From assembly GCA_949290575.1 (NCBI GenBank), contig CASESJ010000002.1, positions 62,001 through 126,000 on the forward strand: DNA of 64,000 nucleotides. Direction: 5' to 3'. Below the pieces are notes generated by a model. The model ran no database searches. It saw nothing but the letters and a program-made list of their open reading frames with translations, and was not told the DNA's origin. Of the stretch, positions 26,815 through 34,970 are shown one piece after another. The position numbers and the translations under genes were made by a program. The DNA comes from an uncultured Clostridia bacterium. GTDB lineage: Bacteria; Bacillota; Clostridia; Christensenellales; Borkfalkiaceae. Within the stretch, counting starts at the first letter, position 1. Every line of letters starts with the position of its first letter.

Positions 26815-28229
26815 AATACGATTTAGTGGCGGGACTTGAAACTCACGTAGAGCTTGCAACCGCAACCAAAATTTTCTGCGGCTGCACCACGGCTTTCGGC
26901 GGCGAACCCAACACCCATTGCTGCCCCGTCTGCACGGGTCAGCCCGGAGCTCTTCCCATTCTCAACAAGAGGGTGGTTGAGTACGCAATCCGCGCGGGAC
27001 TTGCAACCCATTGCAAAATAAATACCACGACCCACCTTGACCGCAAGAACTATTGCTATCCCGACCTTCCCAAGGCGTACCAGATTTCTCAGTTCGACAA
27101 GCCCCTCTGCGAGCACGGCTACGTCCAGCTTGACAGCGGCAAGAAGATAGGCATAACGAGAATACACATAGAGGAGGACGCGGGCAAACTCGTGCACGAG
27201 CGCGGGTTTACCTTCGTCGACTACAACCGCGGCGGCGTGCCATTGATTGAAATAGTTTCCGAACCCGACATCTCTTCCCCCGCAGAGGCGAAGGAATATA
27301 TCGAAAAACTTCAGCTCATAATGCGCTATATCGGCGTATCCGACTGCAAGATGCAGGAGGGTAGCATGAGGTGCGACGTCAATATCTCGTTAAAGCCCGC
27401 GGGCAGCCCCGTCTTCGGCACGAGGACGGAGATAAAGAATATGAACTCTCTCAGCCACATCGAAAAGGCGATGGAGTATGAATATTCCCGTCAGGCGGAG
27501 GTTCTGGACGGAGGCGGCGAGATTGTGCAGGCGACCCTGCGCTTCGACGAGACGACGGGCGAAACTTCGGTAATGCGCACCAAAGAGGACGCGCAGGACT
27601 ACCGCTATTTCCCCGAGCCCGACATCCTGACCGTCGTCATTCCCGAAGACAAGGTAAAGGAAATACGGGACAGCCTGCCCGAACTTCCCACCGAAAAGTT
27701 TGCAAGGTACACGGGCGAACTTAAAATCAACGCCTCGTCCGCCTCGCAGATTGTAAGATATAAAGCCGCGTGCGACTTTGTAGAAGAGGCTATCTCTCTC
27801 GGTGCTTCGGCAAAGCATTGCATAAACTTCACTCTCGGCATAATCTTTTCCACCCTCGCCACCGAAGAGGACAAGGAAAACTTTAAAATCAAGGTCACGG
27901 CGCAGAGTTTTGCACAGCTCATAAAGCTCATAGACGAGGGCAAAATCAACGTCACCGCCGCGCAGATAACGCTCGGCAAAATGCTCGAAGAGGGCAAGGA
28001 CGTCAAAGATTATATAAAGGAAGAGGACCTTGCGGGCGTCGCCGACGACGAGCTCGAAAAAATCTGCCGTCAGGTCATTTCGGACAATCCCAAAATCGTC
28101 GAAGATTTCAAGGGCGGCAAGGACAAGGCAATCTGCGGTCTGTACGGCTTCATAAAGCGCGCAACGGGCGGCAAGGCGGATATCCGCAAAGCAGACGCGC
28201 TGCTCAGAAAGATTATTTCCGAAAGCTGA
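26811..28229 (+). CDS. gatB: Aspartyl/glutamyl-tRNA amidotransferase subunit B
   Basis: The 472-residue subunit has the catalytic-cradle sequences AGLETHVELATATKIFCGC, NTHCCPVCTGQPGALP, HIEEDAGKLVH and DYNRGGVPLIEIVSEPD, with the zinc-site cysteines in the first third, plus the helical and YqeY-like tRNA-binding C-terminus. It phosphorylates the misacylated Asp- or Glu-tRNA and amidates it. It is the last gene of the operon; a strong terminator follows 43 nt downstream. No asnS or glnS is in the window. Confidence 0.96.
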   Translation: MKYDLVAGLETHVELATATKIFCGCTTAFGGEPNTHCCPVCTGQPGALPILNKRVVEYAIRAGLATHCKINTTTHLDRKNYCYPDLPKAYQISQFDKPLCEHGYVQLDSGKKIGITRIHIEEDAGKLVHERGFTFVDYNRGGVPLIEIVSEPDISSPAEAKEYIEKLQLIMRYIGVSDCKMQEGSMRCDVNISLKPAGSPVFGTRTEIKNMNSLSHIEKAMEYEYSRQAEVLDGGGEIVQATLRFDETTGETSVMRTKEDAQDYRYFPEPDILTVVIPEDKVKEIRDSLPELPTEKFARYTGELKINASSASQIVRYKAACDFVEEAISLGASAKHCINFTLGIIFSTLATEEDKENFKIKVTAQSFAQLIKLIDEGKINVTAAQITLGKMLEEGKDVKDYIKEEDLAGVADDELEKICRQVISDNPKIVEDFKGGKDKAICGLYGFIKRATGGKADIRKADALLRKIISES

Positions 28230-28272
28230 AATCAGCCCTGACGTTCAGATAAAACTCAATAAAAATTTTTTC

Positions 28273-28309
28273 GCCGCCGCGCATTTCCAAATGCGCGGCG
28301 GCTTTTTTT
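28273..28309 (+). terminator. Terminator of the aspS-gatCAB operon
   Basis: A 14-bp perfect stem (28273-28286 with 28289-28302) with a 2-nt loop, then seven T residues. Between here and 28510 I see only AT-rich sequence, a short TAATAT (28494-28499) and the SD of the next gene. Confidence 0.93.
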
Positions 28310-28510
28310 ATGCAAAAAAACACAGCGTCAGTTTTTTTTCAGGTTTATGCCCGCCGCGCGGCATAAAATTTTCAGCGGCAAAATAGATTAGTAAAGAAAA
28401 AGGCGAAATGTCCTAAAGGTTGGCGCAGGCGTTTTCGTCAAAAATACAAAAAATTCGGCAAAGCTGCGGTAAATATTACAGAGCGAGCTTTGCTAATATC
28501 GGAGAGCACA

Positions 28511-29272
28511 TTGGCATACGTCATAAAAATGCGCGCGGTCATCTTCTGTTTCTGTGCCGCGCTTTTAATAACCGCGCTTTCGCTTTCGGCGTACTATTCG
28601 GGCGCATACGCAGTCTATTTCGGGGCGTCGTCCCGCCGCATACCCATCTATTGCGTCGGGCGGCAGGATAAGACAATTTCCATATCCTTCGACTGCGCGT
28701 GGGGCACGGACCACACGGACGACATACTTTCCGAGTTAGAGCGGAACGACGTCTTAGCCACATGGTTCATGGCGGAATTCTGGACGACAAAGTATCCCGA
28801 ATTCGTAAAAAAGATTGACGAGGCGGGGCACGAAATCGGCACTCATTCTTCGACGCATTCATATATGTCAAAGCTGGGCAGGGCAGAGATAGAGAGCGAG
28901 CTGACTTCCTCGTCCGAGGCTATAACGCAGATAACGGGCAAGGAAGTCGAACTCTTCCGACCGCCCTACGGCGACTACGACGACGAACTCATAGACACCG
29001 CCGAAAAAATGGGCTATTACGTCATTCAGTGGGACGTAGACAGTCTCGACTGGAAGGACCTTTCGGCGGGCGATATAGTATTGAGAATAATAAACAAGGT
29101 AAAACCCGGCAGCATAATACTCATGCACAACGACGGAAAACACACATCCGAGGCGTTGCCCATGATATTTTCCACGCTGAAAAACAGCGGATACGAGTTT
29201 GTGCCGATAGGCGACCTTATTTACCGCGACAATTACACTGTGGATATCAACGGATGTCAGCAGCCTTTGTAA
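28511..29272 (+). CDS. Polysaccharide deacetylase, PdaB-like
   Basis: The protein has one N-terminal signal anchor (IFCFCAALLITALSLSAYY) and then a NodB domain with SFDCAWGTDH (motif 1), HSSTHSYM (metal histidines), FRPPYGDYDD, WDVDSLDWKD and IILMHNDG. The FDxxWG form of motif 1 is the one found in sporulation-linked PdaB rather than the usual TFDDGP. PdaB-type enzymes act on spore or cell-wall glycans from outside the membrane. I chose the TTG at 28511 (253 residues) because GGAGAG lies about 4-9 nt upstream; an ATG at 28490 lacks an SD. Confidence 0.85.
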   Translation: MAYVIKMRAVIFCFCAALLITALSLSAYYSGAYAVYFGASSRRIPIYCVGRQDKTISISFDCAWGTDHTDDILSELERNDVLATWFMAEFWTTKYPEFVKKIDEAGHEIGTHSSTHSYMSKLGRAEIESELTSSSEAITQITGKEVELFRPPYGDYDDELIDTAEKMGYYVIQWDVDSLDWKDLSAGDIVLRIINKVKPGSIILMHNDGKHTSEALPMIFSTLKNSGYEFVPIGDLIYRDNYTVDINGCQQPL

Positions 29273-29297
29273 GATAAATATTTAAAGAGGTACGATT

Positions 29298-29993
29298 ATG
29301 AATATCAATTGCGAAAAGAACAACAAAGTCTACATCTGCGGCAAGATAGTATCGCCTGCGGTGTTTTCACACGAAGTTTTCGGCGAAGGGTTTTACGAAT
29401 TTTTCGTCGAGGTAAAGAGGCTCTCGGGTCAGGCGGATATCCTGCCCGTAACCATCTCCGAGAGGCTGATGGGCGAGGATATGAAGGAGGGCGACACTCT
29501 GTGCGCGCTCGGACAGTTCCGCTCGTACAATAAGCTCGAAAACGGCAAGTCCCGACTTATGCTCACAGTGTTCGTGCGCGAAGTGCTCTCGTCACAGCCG
29601 TCAAAAAACCCCAACTCGATTGTGCTTTCAGGCTATATCTGCAAGCCGCCCGTCTACCGCACCACGCCATTCAACAGGGAGATTGCCGACCTCCTGATCG
29701 CCGTCAACCGCTCTTACAACAAGAGCGATTACATTCCCGCGATAGCGTGGGGGAGGAACGCGAGGTTTGTCAGCAATCTCGAGGTGGGCGATAAAGTCGC
29801 GCTCTCGGGCAGAATACAGTCGAGGGAATATCAGAAAAAGCAGCCCGACGAAAGTTTTGTCACGATGACGGCTTACGAGGTTTCGGTATCCAAACTGGCG
29901 GCGTTCGACGAGTATTCCGATTTCGACATAGACGCCGAGTTCGACCTCTATTCGCTCTCGTCGCACAGGGAGGAGCACGGAGATAAGCTTTAA
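29298..29993 (+). CDS. Tandem OB-fold single-stranded-DNA-binding-like protein
   Basis: The 231-residue protein contains two SSB-like OB folds: residues about 8-100 (VYICGKIVSPAVFSHEV...FFVEVKRLSG) and 105-205 (IVLSGYICKPPVYRTTP...ADLLIAVNRSYN, IPAIAWGRNARFVSNL). The second half matches SSB more clearly. Unlike canonical SSB there is no acidic DDDLPF-type tail, so it is unlikely to be the main SSB. Such two-domain proteins occur in Clostridia; their role is not known to me. AGAGG precedes the ATG. Confidence 0.75.
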   Translation: MNINCEKNNKVYICGKIVSPAVFSHEVFGEGFYEFFVEVKRLSGQADILPVTISERLMGEDMKEGDTLCALGQFRSYNKLENGKSRLMLTVFVREVLSSQPSKNPNSIVLSGYICKPPVYRTTPFNREIADLLIAVNRSYNKSDYIPAIAWGRNARFVSNLEVGDKVALSGRIQSREYQKKQPDESFVTMTAYEVSVSKLAAFDEYSDFDIDAEFDLYSLSSHREEHGDKL

Positions 29994-30064
29994 TCGCCTC
30001 CGCAAATGAAAAAAGCACACATTTTTGTGACACAACAAAAAAATAAAAAAAATAATAAATTATA

Positions 30065-30105
30065 TGCGCCCGCCGTTTGCAAAACGGCGGGCGCAGGTTT
30101 ATAAT
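30065..30105 (+). promoter_or_regulatory. MATE gene promoter overlapped by a GC-rich hairpin
   Basis: A perfect inverted repeat (arms about 30065-30077 and 30080-30091) carries the -35 TTGCAA (30077-30082) at its loop, 17 nt before TATAAT (30100-30105). The hairpin probably terminates the preceding transcript in part (T tail is weak), and the same DNA holds the promoter. Confidence 0.65.
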
Positions 30106-30115
30106 CGTATACGCT

Positions 30116-31543
30116 ATGAGTGAAAAAGCTTTAAAGAAGAAGACAACCGATTTAACTTCAGGCGACGTCTGGAAGACGCTGCTTTTATACTGTCTGCCCA
30201 TATTCGGCAGCGCAATGGTTCAGCAGGCGTACTCGCTCGTCGACCTTCTCATCGTCGGCAACTTCGCAGCCAATTCCAACCTTGCGGTCAACGCGGTCGG
30301 CAACGCCACAACCGTTGTCAACATACTTTTGGCATTCGCGCTCGGCGCAAACGGCGGCTGTTCGGTGACGGTGGCTAAGTATTTCGGCGCGAAGAACTAT
30401 CCCAAGGTCAAGGAGACGGTCAACACCTCGGTAGTTACCTTCGCCGCGCTGTGCGCACTCACAATGGTGTGCGGCTTTGCGTTCGGCGATTTGTCCATGT
30501 ATGCTCTCAGCGTCGACCCGTCCTACCGCGCGGACTGCCTCACCTATCTCTACATATATGCGGGTTCTATGCCATTCGTATTCCTGTATAACACGGGTTG
30601 CGGCATATGTTCCGCGCTCGGCGACAGCAAGACGCCGTTCATATTCCTCGTCGTGTCCTCCGTGCTCAACGTCGCGCTCGACCTTCTGTTCGTCTGCGTG
30701 TTCCATATGGACGTTGCTGGCGCGGCATGGGCGACGTTTATTTCGCAGGCGATATCTGCCGTGCTTACGGCTTTCGTGCTTGCAAGAAAGCTTAAAAGCC
30801 TGCCCTGCGAAGATAAACCCAGAAGATTTGTCGGCTCTATCAGCCGCGATTTGATGGTCACTTCCGTGCCCATAATTTTGCAGAACGCGTTCGTGTCTGT
30901 CGGCAACTTCTTCGTAAGCAAGCGCATAAACGATATCGGCATAGATGCAACCACGGGCTTCACAGCGGCGTTCAAGCTTGTCAGCATGGCAAACGTCGGC
31001 GTCGGTCAGATGACGAGCGGACTTGCCAACTTCTGTTCGCAGAACAAGGCGGTCGGCAATTACAGACGCATAGCAAAGGGACACATCGCCGTGCTGACCT
31101 ACTGTCTTATAACCAACGCCGTGTTTATGGCGGCATTCATAGCTGCTCCCGAATTCTTTACGGGACTGTTCGTGGAGAAGGAAAAACTTACGGCGGAGGC
31201 AATGGAGTATGCCTGCAACTTCCTCGTAATAGTTTCGGCTTTCCTGCCCGTCGTCTGCGTCAAAATAGTTTGCGACGGCGCGGTGCGCGGCTGCGGCGGC
31301 AACCTCGGCTTCACCATTTCGACCTTCACGGACTTAATTCTGCGCGTGGCGTTCGTGTACGCCCTCGTCGGACCTATGGGCTTTCCCGGCGTCAGCTGGG
31401 CGTGGGCAATCGGCTGGTCGGTGAGCATGTTCATAGCCATAGGTTTCTATCTCGCCATTCCCTGTCTGCGCTCGACTTTCTTCAGAAGAAAGGCTGCCCT
31501 GCAGCCCGAAAATCAGTTGCCCGGGCAGGGGGGAGAGCTTTAA
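30116..31543 (+). CDS. MATE family multidrug/sodium antiporter
   Basis: The 475-residue protein has about 12 transmembrane helices in two six-helix halves. Typical MATE blocks include LLYCLPIFGSAMVQQAYSLVDLLIVG near residues 22-47, and VAKYFGAKNYPKVKETV. Members export cationic compounds in exchange for Na+ or H+. The ATG at 30116 (MSEKALKKKT) is preferred: it is 10 nt after the -10 element, whereas an upstream in-frame ATG lies before the promoter's start point. No Shine-Dalgarno sequence is visible. Substrate unknown. Confidence 0.92.
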   Translation: MSEKALKKKTTDLTSGDVWKTLLLYCLPIFGSAMVQQAYSLVDLLIVGNFAANSNLAVNAVGNATTVVNILLAFALGANGGCSVTVAKYFGAKNYPKVKETVNTSVVTFAALCALTMVCGFAFGDLSMYALSVDPSYRADCLTYLYIYAGSMPFVFLYNTGCGICSALGDSKTPFIFLVVSSVLNVALDLLFVCVFHMDVAGAAWATFISQAISAVLTAFVLARKLKSLPCEDKPRRFVGSISRDLMVTSVPIILQNAFVSVGNFFVSKRINDIGIDATTGFTAAFKLVSMANVGVGQMTSGLANFCSQNKAVGNYRRIAKGHIAVLTYCLITNAVFMAAFIAAPEFFTGLFVEKEKLTAEAMEYACNFLVIVSAFLPVVCVKIVCDGAVRGCGGNLGFTISTFTDLILRVAFVYALVGPMGFPGVSWAWAIGWSVSMFIAIGFYLAIPCLRSTFFRRKAALQPENQLPGQGGEL

Positions 31544-31608
31544 ACAGACTTTCAGGGCGGCAGAGCCTGTCTGAATGCATGTCAGATTGCGCGTGATGGC
31601 AAAAACAC

Positions 31609-31637
31609 TTGCATTTTATAAAATAATGTGTTAATAT
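31609..31637 (+). promoter_or_regulatory. Promoter of the leuA T-box transcript
   Basis: TTGCAT (31609-31614), 17-nt spacer, TAATAT (31632-31637), directly upstream of the T-box leader. Confidence 0.8.
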
Positions 31638-31643
31638 AGTAAC

Positions 31644-31905
31644 AGTTTAATAAATATAATGCGTTGATGCGGAACAGTAATGCGATTTCCCGGGTTCAGA
31701 GATTTGTCGGACGGTGCAAGACAGACGACGGGCGCGCACGAACTCGCCGCGGAGCAGATTTGCTGAAATTGCAGTAGGCGAATACGGTTTCCCGCCGTAT
31801 AACGGGCAGGATGTGTAAGCATCTAAGAGGCGGCGCATATGCGCCGTGAAGAAGAGTGGTACCACGCGGCGCGGCGTCTCTTTAAGAGATTTCCGCGCCG
31901 CTTTT
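31644..31905 (+). promoter_or_regulatory. T-box leader with Leu (CTC) specifier controlling leuA
   Basis: The T-box GTGGTACCACGCGG lies at 31856-31869. The terminator has a perfect 9-bp stem GCGGCGCGG (31866-31874) with CCGCGCCGC (31893-31901) and then T4. In stem I, GCGG (31669-31672) pairs with CCGC (31747-31750) and TGCG (31681-31684) with CGCA (31735-31738). The loop between contains AACAGTAA on one side and CGAACTCG on the other; the specifier position reads CTC (31743-31745), a leucine codon followed by a purine. Leucine shortage should raise leuA expression. Confidence 0.94.
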
Positions 31906-31939
31906 GCCGTAAAGGTCGGCGAAGCAAAAGGGATAGAAG

Positions 31940-33601
31940 ATGAAAAATTACGACAAGTACTCAAAACAGTATTACATGCCTCCCGTCCGCTGCATGGACT
32001 GGGTGGAAAAGGACAGCGTCGACCGCGCGCCCGTGTGGTGTTCGGTTGACCTTCGCGACGGCAATCAGAGCCTCATCGAGCCCATGTCACTGGAGACAAA
32101 GGTAGAGTTCTTCAAACTGCTCGTCGAAATCGGGTTCAAGGAGATAGAGGTAGGTTTTCCCGCGGCATCCGAGACGGAATATGCCTTTCTCCGCAAGCTG
32201 ATAGAGGACGACCTCATTCCTTCGGATGTCACCATACAGGTGCTCACGCAGGCGAGGGAACACATCATAAAGAAGACTTTCGAGGCGGTGAAGGGCGCGA
32301 AAAACGTAATAGTTCACGTCTATAACTCTACGTCTGTGGCGCAGCGCGAGCAGGTCTTTGCCAAGGACAGGGAGGAGATAAAGAAGATAGCCGTAGACGG
32401 AGCTAAACTTTTAAAACAGCTCACCGAGGAGGCGGGCGAAAAGTACCGCTTCGAGTACTCGCCCGAGAGCTTTACGGGTACAGAGCCCGAGTATGCTCTC
32501 GAGGTGGTCAACGCTGTGCTCGACGTCTGGCAGCCGACGGCGGACAGAAAGGCTATAATCAATCTGCCCGCAACGGTGGAAAACGCAATGCCGCACGTCT
32601 ACGCGCAGCAGATAGAATATATGCACAAATTTATGTCCCACCGCGAGAACACAATTATTTCCCTTCATCCCCACAATGACAGGGGATGCGGCGTAGCGGC
32701 GGCGGAAGTCGGACTTCTTGCCGGCGCGGACAGAATAGAGGGCACTCTCTTCGGCAACGGCGAGCGCACAGGCAACGTGGATATAATAACTCTTGCAATG
32801 AACATGTTCTCGCAGGGCGTCGACCCTCAGCTCAATTTCGAGAATATGCCCTATATCACCTCGCTGTACAAGACTTATACTGGCATGCCCGTCAGCCCCC
32901 GTCAGCCCTATGCCGGCGAGCTGGTGTTTGCGGCTTTTTCGGGCTCTCATCAGGACGCCATTGCGAAGGGCATGGCATACCGTGCAAAATCGGGCGGAAA
33001 GGCGTGGGACGTTCCCTATCTTCCCATCGACCCCAAGGATGTCGGCAGGGAGTACGACAGCGACGTTATAAGAATAAATTCCCAGTCGGGCAAGGGCGGC
33101 GTAGGTTATATAATGCAGACTTCGTTCGGCATAAATATGCCCAGAAAGATGAAGGAGGATATGGGCTATAAGGTAAAGCACGTATCCGATGTGAAGCACA
33201 AGGAACTCAAGCCCGTGGAAATTTATGACATTTTCGAAAAGAACTATCTCGAAAATCATAAAGTGTTCGACATTCCCGAGTGCCACTTCAGGCAGATTGA
33301 CGGCATAGAGGCGACTGTGACGATATCCCGCGGCGACAGGAGCGACGTTGTTATATCCAAGGGCAACGGCAGACTTGACGCCGTATCAAACGCGATAAAG
33401 GCGCTCTTCGGCATTGAATATGTGCTTACGGGCTACGAACAGCACGCGCTCTCCGACAGGTCGGACAGCAAGGCGATATCCTATGTCGGCGTGGAGACCG
33501 AAAAGGGCACGTTCTTCGGCGCAGGCGTCGACGACGATATAATAAAGTCGTCGTATAAAGCTCTGACTTCTGCGGTGAACAATCTCATCTCGCATAAATA
33601 A
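31940..33601 (+). CDS. leuA: 2-isopropylmalate synthase (long/type 2 LeuA)
   Basis: The 553-residue enzyme starts like the type 2 family (SKQYYMPPVRCMDWVEK) and has the DRE-TIM motifs VDLRDGNQSL, SLHPHNDRGCGVAAAE and GNGERTGNVDI, followed by a C-terminal regulatory domain (about 430-550). It condenses acetyl-CoA with 2-oxoisovalerate, the first step of leucine synthesis. It stands alone behind its T-box; leuB, leuC and leuD are not in the window. Confidence 0.95.
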   Translation: MKNYDKYSKQYYMPPVRCMDWVEKDSVDRAPVWCSVDLRDGNQSLIEPMSLETKVEFFKLLVEIGFKEIEVGFPAASETEYAFLRKLIEDDLIPSDVTIQVLTQAREHIIKKTFEAVKGAKNVIVHVYNSTSVAQREQVFAKDREEIKKIAVDGAKLLKQLTEEAGEKYRFEYSPESFTGTEPEYALEVVNAVLDVWQPTADRKAIINLPATVENAMPHVYAQQIEYMHKFMSHRENTIISLHPHNDRGCGVAAAEVGLLAGADRIEGTLFGNGERTGNVDIITLAMNMFSQGVDPQLNFENMPYITSLYKTYTGMPVSPRQPYAGELVFAAFSGSHQDAIAKGMAYRAKSGGKAWDVPYLPIDPKDVGREYDSDVIRINSQSGKGGVGYIMQTSFGINMPRKMKEDMGYKVKHVSDVKHKELKPVEIYDIFEKNYLENHKVFDIPECHFRQIDGIEATVTISRGDRSDVVISKGNGRLDAVSNAIKALFGIEYVLTGYEQHALSDRSDSKAISYVGVETEKGTFFGAGVDDDIIKSSYKALTSAVNNLISHK

Positions 33602-33619
33602 AATTTCACGCCGCGCCGT

Positions 33620-33648
33620 TTGACAATAAAACGGCGCGGTGTTATAAT
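33620..33648 (+). promoter_or_regulatory. Promoter of lgt, overlapping a small hairpin
   Basis: TTGACA (33620-33625), 17-nt spacer, TATAAT (33643-33648). The flanking CGCCGCGCCGTTT and AAACGGCGCGGTG arms form an inverted repeat around the -35, likely the leuA terminator. Confidence 0.88.
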
Positions 33649-33679
33649 TTAAAAAAATTTCAAAAGGTAAGGAGAATTT

Positions 33680-34567
33680 ATGCACCCCCAGCCTCTTTTC
33701 GATATATTCGGCAATCACGTGTATGCCTACGGCATATGCATGGCTGTCGGAATAATAGCCTGCTTTGTGTTCCTCATGGTTGCCTTTCATCTGCGCAACT
33801 TCAATGAGGAGGCGTCGGATAAAATTTTAATAATCGGTGTGCTCGCAACGGCATTCGGCATATTTATGGCAATGGTGTTTCAGTCGGTGTACAACTACAT
33901 CGAAGACCCCTCGCTCGGCTTTAAGCTTGACGTGTCAATGACATTCTACGGCGGTCTTATCGGCGGCGTATCGAGCTTTCTCATCGTCTGGAATTTGTAT
34001 GTCTTTGTCATCGCGCCCAGAGCCAAAAATGTAAAGTTCCTCGCAAACAACATGAATGCGTCGCTCTCCGACGCGTTGCCCATCATCCCTATCGGAATAA
34101 CCATAGCGCACGCCTTCGGTCGTCTGGGTTGTTTCTTCGGCGGCTGCTGCTACGGTGCGGAGACTGACGCGTGGTACGGCATTGCCTGCCAGGCGATAGG
34201 CGGAGTGAATACGGGCGTAAAGGTCATACCCACGCAGCTGTTCGAGTGCATTTTCCTCTTCGTGCTGTCGGCTGTGATGATAGTGCTCTACTTCAAGTTC
34301 GGCTTCAACTGCAACTTCGGACTGTACGCAATCGCATACGGCATCTGGAGATTTTTGATAGAATTCGCCCGCGACGACCACCGCGGCGAGCTGTTCGGCG
34401 CGCTCACGCCCTCGCAGTTCTGGGCAATAGTCATGGTGCTGCTCGGCATAGGCTATTTCTTCCTGTATAAATACTGGCTTTCGCGCTTCATGAAGCACCC
34501 CGAAAGCCAGCCCTCCGTAAGAGAAAAGAAAGACGGAAAAGAGGAAGAGGGCTCTGCCGCAGAGTGA
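33680..34567 (+). CDS. lgt: Prolipoprotein diacylglyceryl transferase
   Basis: The 295-residue membrane protein has about seven helices. The Lgt signature HAFGRLGCFFGGCCYG lies near residues 141-156, and FYGGLIGG and YAIAYGIWRFLIEFAR-like blocks match the conserved H-bonding core. It adds diacylglycerol from phosphatidylglycerol to the lipobox cysteine. The acidic charged tail is family-typical. AAGGAG precedes the ATG. It modifies lipoproteins such as the DUF4430 protein and the ABC solute-binding protein in this window. Confidence 0.94.
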   Translation: MHPQPLFDIFGNHVYAYGICMAVGIIACFVFLMVAFHLRNFNEEASDKILIIGVLATAFGIFMAMVFQSVYNYIEDPSLGFKLDVSMTFYGGLIGGVSSFLIVWNLYVFVIAPRAKNVKFLANNMNASLSDALPIIPIGITIAHAFGRLGCFFGGCCYGAETDAWYGIACQAIGGVNTGVKVIPTQLFECIFLFVLSAVMIVLYFKFGFNCNFGLYAIAYGIWRFLIEFARDDHRGELFGALTPSQFWAIVMVLLGIGYFFLYKYWLSRFMKHPESQPSVREKKDGKEEEGSAAE

Positions 34568-34628
34568 TTGCATAACTTGTAAATTTTTAATTGAGCGGCA
34601 CATATTGCCGCGCCAATCAATAATATTA

Positions 34629-34677
34629 AAGCGCGGACGACCCCGCATAGGCGGGGTCGTCCGCGCTTATTTTTTTA
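34629..34677 (+). terminator. Terminator after lgt
   Basis: An 18-bp perfect stem (34629-34646 with 34651-34668) with an ATAG loop, followed by a T-rich run. From here to 34970 there is no gene; the stretch holds a second short hairpin (AAGACGGAA / TTTCCGTCTT near 34722-34752) and the minus-strand terminator at 34754-34790, otherwise AT-rich sequence. Confidence 0.93.
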
Positions 34678-34753
34678 ACTGAAAATAACCTGTTTCATGC
34701 ACGTAAACGTATATGCGCTCTAAGACGGAATTCAGTCGTTTTCCGTCTTTGCA

Positions 34754-34790
34754 GAAAAAAAGAGGGCGGCGGAGACTGGCTCCGCCGCCC
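34754..34790 (-). terminator. Terminator of the WYL regulator transcript
   Basis: On the minus strand an 11-bp stem (34790-34780 with 34774-34764) is followed by TCTTTTTTT. It lies about 180 nt beyond the stop of the WYL gene. Confidence 0.85.
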
Positions 34791-34970
34791 TAGGAGCGTA
34801 TCCCGCGATTTTTCAATCGGGGAGATGGGTGGGCGCAAACAAACATTTTTTTGTTACAAGATATATAATATCACTTATTGCTAAGTTTGGCAAGCGGATA
34901 GTTGTAAAATGCAAATTATTTTCGTTCGCCACATATTTTTACGCTCTTATGTAACTTATTAACATAAAGT

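Noticed and set aside
25774..26865. A 363-codon minus-strand open frame opposite gatA
   Set aside because: It is a shadow of gatA with no SD, promoter or recognisable motif.
28420..28671. Short plus-strand ORF before the deacetylase
   Set aside because: It overlaps the deacetylase in another frame, and has no SD or recognisable content.
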